This document shows positions 28,219-37,323 of a stretch of DNA of 46,931 nucleotides, one piece after another. The DNA is taken from assembly GCA_900314355.1 (NCBI GenBank), contig OMUY01000025.1, positions 1-46,931 on the forward strand, written 5' to 3'. Positions within the stretch are counted from its first letter, which is position 1. The number at the start of each line of letters is the position of its first letter. A program made the position numbers and the translations under genes. Below the pieces are notes generated by a model that saw only the letters and a list, made by a program, of their open reading frames with translations, made no database searches and had not been told where the DNA came from. The stretch comes from an uncultured Eubacteriales bacterium. Its GTDB lineage: Bacteria > Bacillota > Clostridia > Oscillospirales > Acutalibacteraceae.

Positions 28219-31200
28219 TCAAAGAGACATGATGATTTTTTCAAGTTCTTTATCGGAGAAGGCTCTCGGGAATCCTACCAAAGACGCCTCGTCCTGCGCT
28301 CTGAAAATAATTTTTTCTATATCCTCGTCTTTTATTTCAAAAGATTTATCGACTCCGGAATTTTTAATCAGCTTATCGATTTCGTCTGTAAATTTTTCCG
28401 CGCTTGATTTGCTGCTGTCTTTTTTATCGGAAAATCCGCAGTATATTGACAGTTGTGAAAGAGCTTTTTCATTGTACGGAAGCGTCGCTTTTAAAATCGG
28501 TACGAAACAAGAAGCTATTGCCTCGCCGTGCGGAATGTGGTATATCTCCCCGAGTCTGTGTGCAACGGCGTGTATGTAGCCTGTTCCCGCTTTTCTGAAT
28601 GAAATTCCCGCTTTGAAGGAGGCAATCTGCAGATTTGTCCGCGCCTCAAGATTTTCGGGATTTTCAAGTGCCGCCGGCAGATTTTCAAAAATCAATCTGC
28701 AAGCTTCGGGAGCATTGACCACGTCTTCTTTAAAATAAGGTGCAAAAAGCGATGTATAGCTTTCGACTGCGTGAGACAGAGCGTCGACAGCAGTGTATAC
28801 TGTGCTGTTTTTCGGAACAGTCAATGTAAGCTCCGGACAGAGAGCAACGGCGTAAGGCTGAAATCTGTCGGAGAGATACGGCTTTTTCTTGCCCTCTGAA
28901 TCGGTAATCACGGAGTAAAGCGTTGATTCCGAGCCGGTGCCGGAAGTCGTCGGTACGGCAAAAAACGGAACGCATCTTTTCGGCTTGTAATAAATTCTGC
29001 ACATATCGTCGGGATCTGTTCCTTTATTCGCGGCGGAAAGAGCAATAATCTTTGATATGTCTAAAGCCGTTCCTCCTCCTATCGCTATCACGGAATCGCA
29101 GCCGTTTTCATCGAAGACGGCCATCGCGTTTTCGACGTCTTTTATTTTCGGCTCGCCCTTTACGGATGAAAATACCGAACAGCTTTCAAATTTTGAAAGG
29201 AAGTTTTCAACCTTTTCGAATTTAAGAGCGTGCTCGAAAGTTACAACAAGCGGATTTTTGACATTGTATTTTTTGATTTCCTCAAAAAGTTTTTCGAGAG
29301 AATCGGAACCGCTGAAAACTTTCGGTTCGGTAATTTCCGCGTCCTGCATCGTGCCGAGCGTAATTTTTTGTATCGAGCCCAGTTTTCCGAGTACCGAAGA
29401 GCTGTCTTTAGGCTTGAATTCGGGGAAATCGAGGCACAGACCGTTTTCGGTGCCGTTTCCTTCATTCAATGTCAGGTAATGTCTGTCGGGAACGCTCCAT
29501 TTAAATCCGACGGAATTCAGTTTGCCTGCGGTGAACGAATTTTGAGTTTCGACCTCTCTTGACCTGCCCGAAATTATCATGTAGAAAAGGTAGACATGGA
29601 TATCTCTGTCGTCGGAATTGGCGAGGACAGATTGAATCAGCTCCTGTCTCGAAGCTTTTCTGTAATTTACGGACAGAAGCTTGAACATGTCCTCTTCTTT
29701 GAGATAATTGGGATTGTAAAGATGGTATATCTCGTTTATATCTCCGTCGAACACGAGACTGACGTAGGCTTCTGCACATTCGTCTACGGCAGTCAGATCC
29801 ATGGGATATTTGTCCGGCTTGTCAGTGACAATTCCGAGCTTTATCATTGCCCTTATTCTGTGGAGAAAACCGTTGTCGTCGGAATTTTTCTGGAATTTGC
29901 CGTCGCTTGACCTCCATGTGAGGTTACCTATTCTGAAAATATTTGCCCTCAGACCGTCTTTTCTCGCTTTCAGAACTTCCTGTTCGGCGATGTATTTTGA
30001 GTGAATGTATACGTTCTCCTCGTATTTTTGACCTATATCGAGGACTGTCTCGTCAAAAGAGCGGTTTCCCCTCATTTCCTTTACCGTTCCGGCTCCGTGA
30101 AGAGATACGGTCGATGTGTGATTTAATACCGCGCCTGCTTTTTCGGCGAAAGAAATCACGTTTTCGGTTCCCTCGACGTTTGTCTTTTCCAAATCGGAGT
30201 AATCTCCAGAATGATGTACGTTGGCGGCTGTATGAATAACTGCGTCGACTTCGTCCGCAAGTTTTGCGTAAGTTTTGTCGGAAAGACCGAGATTTTTCTT
30301 TTCTATATCGCCCCTAACTGCAGTCACGTTTGTCATGTCAAGACCGCCGAAATAATATTTAGCCTGCTTTAAAAGTTTTTCTTCGTTCCTAACAAGACAA
30401 TATATTTTTACGTTTCTCTTTATAAGCTCGGATAGTATGTGAATGCCGAGAAATCCTGTGGCTCCCGTCAGGAGCACCGTATTAATCTCTTTTTGTCTTT
30501 CGCCTTTTCCCTTAGTCTCGGCTATGACGGAGTTTGAATCTATTTTCTCGTTGTCCGCTTTATCCTTATCGACGTCTAAAGATGACGCGAGTTCGTTTAA
30601 AAACGGATGATCGTAAATTTTCTGCACGCTTATATTGAGACTCAGCGCAAGTTCGACAGCGTTTAAACTGTTGCCGCCTATCGCAAAGAAATTGTCTGAT
30701 ATTGAAACGTCATCTAAGCCAAGCGTGTTTTTAACCGCATCGGCGACTTTCTTTTCTGTTGCGGTAGAAGGCGCGATTGTTTTTCTTCTGCCCGTAAGAC
30801 CGAGCTTTGAAGACCTTATAAGCTTGTTTGACGACGTTTTGGCAAACGGAATATCTCTGAGTACATACGAAGTTATCCTTTGATACTGGGCAAGCTTTGA
30901 ATTTACATTGTCGACAACCCTTTCGGCTTCAGAATTTAAATCGGTGACGCCGTGTTTTTCGACGTACTCGCTGTTTGGATATATCTCGGCGACAATCGAA
31001 CCGCTTTCGCCGTAGCATACAACTTCTTTTACGAATTTTTCTGTTCCGAATTTGTCTTCGAGAGCTTCCGCCGATACGTTCTCGCCATTGTCGAGAAGAA
31101 TAAGATTTTTGCACCTGCCTGTTACGTAGAGGAATCCGTCCTCGTCAAAATAACCGAGGTCGCCTGTATGAAGGTATCCGTCTTTGTCAAAGGCTTCTTT

Positions 31201-32343
31201 CGTAGCTTCTTCGTTTTTGTAATAGCCTTTCATGACGCTCGGACCTTTTACGAGGATCTCGCCGTTTTCGATTTTTACTTTCATGCAGGGTATCGGTTTT
31301 CCTACAGAGCCGTGGCGGTAGCTGCCTATTGCGTTGTTCGCTATTATCGGGCTGCATTCTGTCATTCCGTAGCCGTTGAGAACGAGTATTCCGGTGTCGT
31401 TGAATTTTTTGTTCAGGTCTGCTTCGAGCGGAGCGCCGCCTGAAATCATATCCATGATATGACCGCCGAAAAACGCCTTGACAGCCGCTTTGTAATCCAT
31501 TTCGGAATGAGCCGACGCAAATTTCATCGCTCCGAACATCAGCTTTTTCGCTATCAGCGGAACGCACAGAATGCTGTCGGGCTTGTAAAGCTGAAGATCC
31601 GATACGAGATTTTGAAAACTGTCGTTTACACAGACGGTTTTTCCCCTGACTATACTTTTCGTTATATTTCCCGTGAAACAGAATGAATGATGTATGGGCA
31701 GACAGCAGAACATTCTTAGCGTCGGGCACGCGACGTGAACGCTTCCCGCCGAGTAGACGTAATTTTTGTGAGTGCACATTACGCCTTTGGGAAATCCGGT
31801 TGTTCCGGATGTGAAATCTATAGCGCATACGTCATCAGGGTCGGGAGAAATACCCGTTTCTCCTTCATGCCCTTTTATGAAATCGGAAAAGTTTATAACA
31901 TCTTTCTCGTCTGATTTGTTGTCAAGACTTATGAAAAGTTTTATTCCCGGCAGTTTTTCCTTCGCGAGCTTATACAGACTTTTGTTCTTTTTTATAAAAA
32001 GAAGAATGTCGCAGTCGGCGAAATCCATGAGCTTCAAATTCATCTCGTCCGTCTCGTTAGGCGCGAGAGGAACATTTACTCCGCCTATGCCTGCTGTGCC
32101 GAAAAATGACGCTATCCATTCAAAACTTGTCACACCTACGATAGCGGCGTGAGGCTTTTTGAAACCGCTGTCAAGAAGAGCTTTGGAAAAAGAATCTACC
32201 GCTTTTTTAAGTTCGGTATAAGTTTTCGACGAAACTCCGCCGTTTTCCTTGTACTCAATAAAATGGACGTCGGGGAAGTTCTCCGCTCCGTAGTCGATCA
32301 TTTCATTCAGGTTTTTAAATGAAGTCAGGTCTTCTCTTATCAT
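28219..32343 (-). CDS. Adenylation-carrier-thioester reductase-iron alcohol dehydrogenase fusion
   Basis: One chain of 1374 residues. (1) Adenylation domain, about 1-520: FTSGTTGFPKG at 177-187, GYGMTE at 324-329, HTGD at 392-395, catalytic Lys about 507. (2) Carrier domain, about 525-600: GGNSL with phosphopantetheine Ser559. (3) NAD(P)H thioester reductase, about 620-950: TGATGFLG at 626-633 and YIHSK at 779-783. (4) Iron-type alcohol dehydrogenase, about 1000-1374: GGGTALD at 1089-1095, PTTSGTGSE at 1131-1139, and metal ligands Asp1187, His1191, His1258 and His1272 in FucO-like spacing. The first three modules match carboxylic acid reductases; the fourth should reduce the released aldehyde to an alcohol. 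Predicted net reaction: carboxylic acid to primary alcohol using ATP and reduced nicotinamide cofactor. GGAGA precedes the ATG. Substrate unknown; a fatty acid is my best guess. Confidence 0.9.
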   Translation of the reverse strand: MIREDLTSFKNLNEMIDYGAENFPDVHFIEYKENGGVSSKTYTELKKAVDSFSKALLDSGFKKPHAAIVGVTSFEWIASFFGTAGIGGVNVPLAPNETDEMNLKLMDFADCDILLFIKKNKSLYKLAKEKLPGIKLFISLDNKSDEKDVINFSDFIKGHEGETGISPDPDDVCAIDFTSGTTGFPKGVMCTHKNYVYSAGSVHVACPTLRMFCCLPIHHSFCFTGNITKSIVRGKTVCVNDSFQNLVSDLQLYKPDSILCVPLIAKKLMFGAMKFASAHSEMDYKAAVKAFFGGHIMDMISGGAPLEADLNKKFNDTGILVLNGYGMTECSPIIANNAIGSYRHGSVGKPIPCMKVKIENGEILVKGPSVMKGYYKNEEATKEAFDKDGYLHTGDLGYFDEDGFLYVTGRCKNLILLDNGENVSAEALEDKFGTEKFVKEVVCYGESGSIVAEIYPNSEYVEKHGVTDLNSEAERVVDNVNSKLAQYQRITSYVLRDIPFAKTSSNKLIRSSKLGLTGRRKTIAPSTATEKKVADAVKNTLGLDDVSISDNFFAIGGNSLNAVELALSLNISVQKIYDHPFLNELASSLDVDKDKADNEKIDSNSVIAETKGKGERQKEINTVLLTGATGFLGIHILSELIKRNVKIYCLVRNEEKLLKQAKYYFGGLDMTNVTAVRGDIEKKNLGLSDKTYAKLADEVDAVIHTAANVHHSGDYSDLEKTNVEGTENVISFAEKAGAVLNHTSTVSLHGAGTVKEMRGNRSFDETVLDIGQKYEENVYIHSKYIAEQEVLKARKDGLRANIFRIGNLTWRSSDGKFQKNSDDNGFLHRIRAMIKLGIVTDKPDKYPMDLTAVDECAEAYVSLVFDGDINEIYHLYNPNYLKEEDMFKLLSVNYRKASRQELIQSVLANSDDRDIHVYLFYMIISGRSREVETQNSFTAGKLNSVGFKWSVPDRHYLTLNEGNGTENGLCLDFPEFKPKDSSSVLGKLGSIQKITLGTMQDAEITEPKVFSGSDSLEKLFEEIKKYNVKNPLVVTFEHALKFEKVENFLSKFESCSVFSSVKGEPKIKDVENAMAVFDENGCDSVIAIGGGTALDISKIIALSAANKGTDPDDMCRIYYKPKRCVPFFAVPTTSGTGSESTLYSVITDSEGKKKPYLSDRFQPYAVALCPELTLTVPKNSTVYTAVDALSHAVESYTSLFAPYFKEDVVNAPEACRLIFENLPAALENPENLEARTNLQIASFKAGISFRKAGTGYIHAVAHRLGEIYHIPHGEAIASCFVPILKATLPYNEKALSQLSIYCGFSDKKDSSKSSAEKFTDEIDKLIKNSGVDKSFEIKDEDIEKIIFRAQDEASLVGFPRAFSDKELEKIIMSL

Positions 32344-32380
32344 TTTTATTTCTCCAAAGAATAAAAAAATATATATCTAA

Positions 32381-32409
32381 ATTATATCATTTAAAAATAT
32401 TAATATCAA
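32381..32409 (-). promoter_or_regulatory. SigA promoter of the four-domain reductase gene
   Basis: On the minus strand, TTGATA, 17 bases, TATAAT, 37 bases before the ATG at 32343. The rest of 32410-32531 is AT-rich with no gene and no clear terminator for the U32 gene. Confidence 0.8.
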
Positions 32410-32531
32410 ATTCTTATGCTTATATTTAAATCGATTGCCAAAAAAATAAATATTTTACCTTAAAAATTTCAAAATTAAAAATTATGCTCCGATTATTTTT
32501 AATCGAAGCAAAATATATTTAAAAAAAGTTT

Positions 32532-33737
32532 TCAGCCGACACGTTTTCTGATAATATCGCCGGGCTTTAAATTTTCGTCTGTCTCTATTAAAACATGCTC
32601 CTGAGGTATGTACGCTTCATCCCGCGCGTTTAAATTCATGTCGTACATTTTTTCCGCGCGGAATTTTTTCCCGATTTTTCCGGGAGAGAGCGTTTCAAGC
32701 ATATCGCCTGAAGCGAATCTGTTTCTCATCTCTATTTCAAACAGACCGCTGTCTTTTCTGTCTGTCACAGTCCCGATGAACTTTGTCGAATACCTGTATA
32801 ATCCGTCGTTGTTAGGGTCATATTTTACGTTGTTGAAGAAAAATCCCGAATTGTACGGTCTGTGGCTTACGGCGCAAAGCTCGTCGTTTAAAGCGTCAAG
32901 GTCGGCAAAACCGTTCATTCTCATTTTATAAGCGTTTGTGACGGTCGAAACGTAAAAAGGAGATTTCATTCTCCCCTCGATTTTGAAAGAAATCGCGCCT
33001 GCCTCGGCGATTTTATCGAGAAAGTCAATAGTATTGAGGTCATGCGACGACAAAATAGCCGTGGTCGAATCCGACTCAAAAATATCGAACGTCTGTCCCG
33101 GGCGTTTTTCCTCCACGAGCTTGTACATCCATCTGCAAGGTTGTGTGCATTCTCCTCTGTTGCCGGATCTGCCCGTAAGATAAGATGAAAGGAGGCACCT
33201 GCCCGAATACGCCATGCACATAGCGCCGTGTACGAAAACTTCTATATCAAGGTTTTTCGGCGTTTTTGCCCTCAGTTCGGCGATGTTTTCAAGCGTCATC
33301 TCTCTGCCCAAAACGACTCTTTTGCAGCCCATATTGTAATAGACTTCCGCGGCGGCGAAATTTTGAATATTCGCCTGAGTCGATACGTGAATTTCGAGCT
33401 CCGGGCATGCGCTTTTCATAGCGTAAATCGCTCCAAGGTCGGAAACTATCGCCGCGTCTGCTCCGATGCTGTAAAGAAATTTCGCATAATCTTTAAGTTT
33501 TTCTATCTCTTCGTTTTCCGCGAAACAGTTGACTGTCACGTAAATTTTTACGTTTTTGGAGTGAGCGTATTTCACCTCTTCTATAAGCCTGTCAGAAGAA
33601 AAAGAAGCCTTTTCGCTTCTAAGCTGCATGAAAGGACCGCCCAGATATACGGCGTCCGCTCCGAATAAAACAGCCTGCCTAAGACCTTCCTCGCTGCCGG
33701 CGGGGGAAAGCAGTTCGCAGTTTGAAAATACCGACAT
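32532..33737 (-). CDS. U32-family peptidase / tRNA hydroxylation protein (TrhP/YrrO-like)
   Basis: The protein has 401 residues. The N-terminal TIM-barrel-like domain starts ELLSPAGSEEGLRQAVLFGA; the U32 signature is EVFVHGAMCMAYSGRCLLSS, followed by the cysteine pair in GECTQPCRW and the C-terminal U32 domain. Relatives (TrhP, YrrO) are needed for 5-hydroxyuridine at tRNA wobble positions; others are called collagenase-like peptidases. The start at 33737 (MSVFSNCELL) has GGAGG at a good distance; the 13 further upstream codons of the open frame have no ribosome site. It probably follows pgm and the small membrane peptide in one transcript. Confidence 0.88.
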   Translation of the reverse strand: MSVFSNCELLSPAGSEEGLRQAVLFGADAVYLGGPFMQLRSEKASFSSDRLIEEVKYAHSKNVKIYVTVNCFAENEEIEKLKDYAKFLYSIGADAAIVSDLGAIYAMKSACPELEIHVSTQANIQNFAAAEVYYNMGCKRVVLGREMTLENIAELRAKTPKNLDIEVFVHGAMCMAYSGRCLLSSYLTGRSGNRGECTQPCRWMYKLVEEKRPGQTFDIFESDSTTAILSSHDLNTIDFLDKIAEAGAISFKIEGRMKSPFYVSTVTNAYKMRMNGFADLDALNDELCAVSHRPYNSGFFFNNVKYDPNNDGLYRYSTKFIGTVTDRKDSGLFEIEMRNRFASGDMLETLSPGKIGKKFRAEKMYDMNLNARDEAYIPQEHVLIETDENLKPGDIIRKRVG

Positions 33738-33815
33738 TTTGACCTCCGGAAAATATTTCAGACGACAATCGGGCAATATAAAATATTATACTGCCCGAAT
33801 AATTTATTTGATGTT

Positions 33816-33908
33816 TTATATGAAATGATATATAAGCACTCCGAATACGCTCAGCGCCATAAGAACAGCGAGTATCAGAGCAATTATTCTAACCGCGTTT
33901 CTGTTCAT
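33816..33908 (-). CDS. 30-residue single-pass membrane peptide
   Basis: Not reported by length-limited gene callers. The ATG begins in the base directly after the pgm stop codon. The product is MNRNAVRIIALILAVLMALS followed by VFGVLIYHFI: a positively charged start, then one hydrophobic helix. Short single-helix peptides of about 30 residues (for example Prli42, the stressosome anchor of Bacillota) share this size and shape, but I see no sequence identity that would justify the name. The tight junction with pgm implies the same mRNA. The coding choice rests on the intact membrane helix and position; the ribosome site is weak. Confidence 0.55.
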   Translation of the reverse strand: MNRNAVRIIALILAVLMALSVFGVLIYHFI

Positions 33909-35636
33909 TTATTTTTTCTCAAGCCCCATAATGCTTTCTATGGATTCGGAAAGCTTTCCCGTCAGTTTCTGCGCCGAATCCATGTTTTCCGCAACTGCCG
34001 TCACATAGATTTTTATTTTAGGTTCTGTTCCTGAAGGACGGATTATAATCTTTGAATTTCCCTCGAGAGAATATGAAAGTACATTTGATTTAGGCAGACC
34101 GATTTTTTCGCTCTTTCCTGTTTTTGTGTCAGTCGAAACAGATAATTTGTAATCCGATACGTTCAGAACTTTCAATCCTCCTATGCTTTCGGGAACGGAA
34201 TTTCTGAGATTTTCCATCATTTCGCTCATTTTCTTCATGCCCGTCTCACCTTCAAAACCGAAGTTCAAAAGAGAATTCAGGTACATTCCGTAATGAGAAT
34301 AAATCTCGTCCATGACCTCCGTAAGGTCTTTTCCGATTGTCTTGTAGTAGGCAGCCATCTCTACCACTATCATCGCGCCGTTTACAGCGTCCTTGTCTCT
34401 CGCGTGAGCGCCGCTTAAATAGCCGTAGCTTTCTTCCATTCCGAGAATAAAACGGTCTTCCTCACCCGCTTCAACAAGCTTTTCGAGAAATTCGCCTATG
34501 TATTTGAATCCTGTCAGGAAATCGTAGGTTTTCCCGCCGTAGTCGTTCGCGATGAATCTGATAAGCTCCGAGGTGACTATCGTTTTTACAATGGCCGGGT
34601 CTTTCGGAAGAGTTCCTTTTTCTTTTCTTCTCATCAGAAGGTACTGAGTGAGCATACAACCCACTTCATTTCCCGTCATAAGCTTGTATTCGCCGTCGTG
34701 CCTTACGGCAATTCCTATTCTGTCGCAGTCGGGATCCGTCGCCACTATTAAATCTGCCGGGAAAGTCTTCGCGATTTTAAATCCCTCTTCAAACACCTGC
34801 TTAATTTCGGGATTCGGGAAAGGACAAGTCGGGAATGTTCCGTCCGGATTTTCCTGTGAAAGGACTACTCTCAAATCTTTTACGCCGATTTTCTTTAGTA
34901 TTGTTTTGACAGGTATATTTCCCGTTCCGTTAAGAGGAGTGTAAAGTATTTTTATGCCGCTTTTTTCGCATATTCCCGGGTCGGGCTGAATTTCGAGTAT
35001 CTTATCGTAAAATTCGTTTATCAGCCAATCTTCGATAAAATCAACCATGTCGGACGCGAGAGCGTCTTCAAAGTTCATGAATTTGACGTCAGAGAATATA
35101 TCTACTTTCTTAATTTCCTCGAGAGTTTCGGCTGCCGCCTCATCAGTCATCTGATATCCCTTTTCGCCGTAGCACTTGTAGCCGTTGTATTTTGACGGGT
35201 TGTGTGAAGCCGTAATTACTATTCCTGAAGAACAGTGAAGTCTTCTGACTGCGAATGAAAGAAGTGGAGTCGGCTCAAGCTGAGGGAAAATGTAAACTTT
35301 TATTCCGTTGGATGCAAGAACGCCGGCGGCAGTTTCCGCAAAAAGTCTTGATTTTATTCTTGAATCGTATCCGATAGCCACGGAAGGAGAGTCAAACGAT
35401 TTGTTCAGGTAATTTGCGAGTCCCTGCGTCGCCTGTCCCACGGTGTATACGTTCATTCTGTTTGTTCCGGCGCCGATTACTCCGCGAAGTCCGCCAGTTC
35501 CGAATTCGAGAGATTTGTAAAATCTGTCCTCTATTTCGGCTGTTTTTCCTTCTACGGATTTAAGTTCTTTAATTAAATCCGGATCAAGAACGGCTTTATC
35601 GAGCCACTCTTCATAAAGTTTTTCTGTATCTGCCAT
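33909..35636 (-). CDS. Phosphoglucomutase/phosphomannomutase
   Basis: The alpha-D-phosphohexomutase family interconverts hexose 1- and 6-phosphates. The catalytic phosphoserine loop is TASHNPSKYNGYK near residue 144, the magnesium loop ATDPDCDRIG near residue 303, the sugar loop GMEESYGYL near residue 400 and the phosphate-binding loop RPSGTEPKIK near residue 540. Its 575 residues are the long PgcA-type length typical of Bacillota. It has a promoter with ideal spacing and is followed by the tiny membrane peptide gene. It would supply glucose-1-phosphate for sugar nucleotides; glmU lies divergently next to it. Confidence 0.93.
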   Translation of the reverse strand: MADTEKLYEEWLDKAVLDPDLIKELKSVEGKTAEIEDRFYKSLEFGTGGLRGVIGAGTNRMNVYTVGQATQGLANYLNKSFDSPSVAIGYDSRIKSRLFAETAAGVLASNGIKVYIFPQLEPTPLLSFAVRRLHCSSGIVITASHNPSKYNGYKCYGEKGYQMTDEAAAETLEEIKKVDIFSDVKFMNFEDALASDMVDFIEDWLINEFYDKILEIQPDPGICEKSGIKILYTPLNGTGNIPVKTILKKIGVKDLRVVLSQENPDGTFPTCPFPNPEIKQVFEEGFKIAKTFPADLIVATDPDCDRIGIAVRHDGEYKLMTGNEVGCMLTQYLLMRRKEKGTLPKDPAIVKTIVTSELIRFIANDYGGKTYDFLTGFKYIGEFLEKLVEAGEEDRFILGMEESYGYLSGAHARDKDAVNGAMIVVEMAAYYKTIGKDLTEVMDEIYSHYGMYLNSLLNFGFEGETGMKKMSEMMENLRNSVPESIGGLKVLNVSDYKLSVSTDTKTGKSEKIGLPKSNVLSYSLEGNSKIIIRPSGTEPKIKIYVTAVAENMDSAQKLTGKLSESIESIMGLEKK

Positions 35637-35711
35637 TATTATAGTAGTCCTTTCATCTGATTCTGATTTTTTCCGTATAAAGATTTTAAGCGTGAAACAT
35701 TAATTAATACA

Positions 35712-35740
35712 ATTATAAACTAACTGTTAAAATAATGCAA
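35712..35740 (-). promoter_or_regulatory. Promoter of the pgm unit
   Basis: On the minus strand, TTGCAT, 17 bases, TATAAT, about 75 bases before the pgm start. Confidence 0.65.
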
Positions 35741-35799
35741 GACGGCAATCAATATTATAAAAGCAATTCCCAAGCAGCGGTTTTGATACATGACGCGTC

Positions 35800-35828
35800 T
35801 TGAATTGATTATACTCATGTGATAAAAT
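35800..35828 (+). promoter_or_regulatory. Promoter of glmU
   Basis: TTGAAT, 17 bases, TAAAAT, about 95 bases before the glmU start. It is divergent from the pgm promoter, with about 60 bases between the two -35 boxes. Confidence 0.5.
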
Positions 35829-35922
35829 GATATTATAAAAATTATGTTAGAATCATTTTCAAGCTTTGATATTTAATATAGCTTCGAAAAAATAAATATT
35901 TTTAATGAAAGGCAGTAATAAT

Positions 35923-37314
35923 ATGAACAGTTCGATAGCTGTAATTCTTGCGGCTGGCGAGGGTACAAGAATGAAATCTTCAAAACCTAAGGCTTTGAAG
36001 GAAGTTCTTTTCAAACCTATGCTCGACTGGGTAATAGACGCCGTAAAGGCGGCGGGAATAGATGAAATATGTATAGTCACGGGTTCCGGCGCGGAATATA
36101 TAGAAGACCATGTTAAAGACGACAAATCTATAATAACGGTAAGACAGACCGAAAGACTCGGAACGGGTCATGCCGTTATGCAGGCCGTTCCGTTTATCAA
36201 CGCCCACGACCCGTGCAACGTGGTGGTATTAAACGGCGACGCGCCTTTTATCGACGCTCAGACTCTCAAAGACGCGCTCAAATATCACGAAAAACAGGAA
36301 TATTCCGTGACGGTGATTACATCGGACATTGATAACCCCTATGGCTATGGCAGAATAATTAGAGACAAACAGGACGATCTCATCTCTATTATAGAGGAAA
36401 AATCAGCGACTGACGAGCAGAAGGAGATAAAAGAGGTAAATTCAGGAGCTTACTGCTTTAAATCGGACGACCTGATATACGCCCTTTCTAAAATAACAAA
36501 CGACAATTCAAAAGGAGAATATTATCTTACCGAGACTGTTTCAATAAGTCTCGCCGCTGGAAAGAGAGCAGGAGCGTATCTCACCGATTCGTCCGATACC
36601 GTTTTGGGCGCCAACACAAGAAAACAGCTCAACGAATTAAACGAAATAGCCAGAAACAAGAAAATGGACCGGTTAAACGACGAAGGCGTTGATATACCGT
36701 GCAGAGACGGCGTTATGATAGGACCTGACGCCGAAATAGGAAAAGACACCGTAATTCTGCCGGGAACGATAATAACCGGAAAGTCTGTAATAGGAGAAGG
36801 ATCGGTGATAGGTCCCAACTCTTATGTCAGAAATTCCAAAATAGGGGACGATACCGTATTCAACAACGGACAGATTGAAGACGCCGTCATAAGAGACGGA
36901 TGCGATATAGGACCTTTCGTACACGTCAGACCGAATTCCGATATAGGAAACGGAGTCCATCTCGGAAACTTCGTCGAGGTCAAAAATTCAAATATCGACG
37001 AGGACACAAAGGTATCGCACTTAACTTATGTAGGCGATTCCGATGTAGGTTCCGGCGTAAATTTCGGATGCGGAGTTGTAACCGTCAATTTCAATGGAAA
37101 AACGAAGGGAAGAACGGTAATAAAGGACGGCGCTTTCATCGGGTGCAACACAAATCTCGTTGCGCCTGTCACAGTCGGAGAAAATTCATACACGGCGGCA
37201 GGCTCGACAATAACGGACGACGTACCCGACAACACTCTTGCGATAGCGAGGGAAAGGCAGACAAATAAAGAGGACTGGGTTAAGAAAAACCAGCCGTACA
37301 GAAGAAAAGTCTGA
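35923..37314 (+). CDS. glmU: Bifunctional UDP-GlcNAc pyrophosphorylase / GlcN-1-P acetyltransferase
   Basis: Makes UDP-N-acetylglucosamine for peptidoglycan. The N-terminal uridyltransferase domain starts IAVILAAGEGTRMKS; the C-terminal half is a left-handed beta helix of hexapeptide repeats (IGPDAEIGKDTVILPGTIIT) with the acetyltransferase active-site region GNFVEVKNS and later GCGVVTVNFNGK. I chose the ATG at 35923 (MNSSIAVILAAG, 463 residues), preceded by AAAGG ten bases upstream; an in-frame ATG at 35905 adds six residues but has no ribosome site. It heads a glmU-pth-cobB run. Confidence 0.95.
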   Translation: MNSSIAVILAAGEGTRMKSSKPKALKEVLFKPMLDWVIDAVKAAGIDEICIVTGSGAEYIEDHVKDDKSIITVRQTERLGTGHAVMQAVPFINAHDPCNVVVLNGDAPFIDAQTLKDALKYHEKQEYSVTVITSDIDNPYGYGRIIRDKQDDLISIIEEKSATDEQKEIKEVNSGAYCFKSDDLIYALSKITNDNSKGEYYLTETVSISLAAGKRAGAYLTDSSDTVLGANTRKQLNELNEIARNKKMDRLNDEGVDIPCRDGVMIGPDAEIGKDTVILPGTIITGKSVIGEGSVIGPNSYVRNSKIGDDTVFNNGQIEDAVIRDGCDIGPFVHVRPNSDIGNGVHLGNFVEVKNSNIDEDTKVSHLTYVGDSDVGSGVNFGCGVVTVNFNGKTKGRTVIKDGAFIGCNTNLVAPVTVGENSYTAAGSTITDDVPDNTLAIARERQTNKEDWVKKNQPYRRKV

Positions 37315-37323
37315 AATAAAAAA

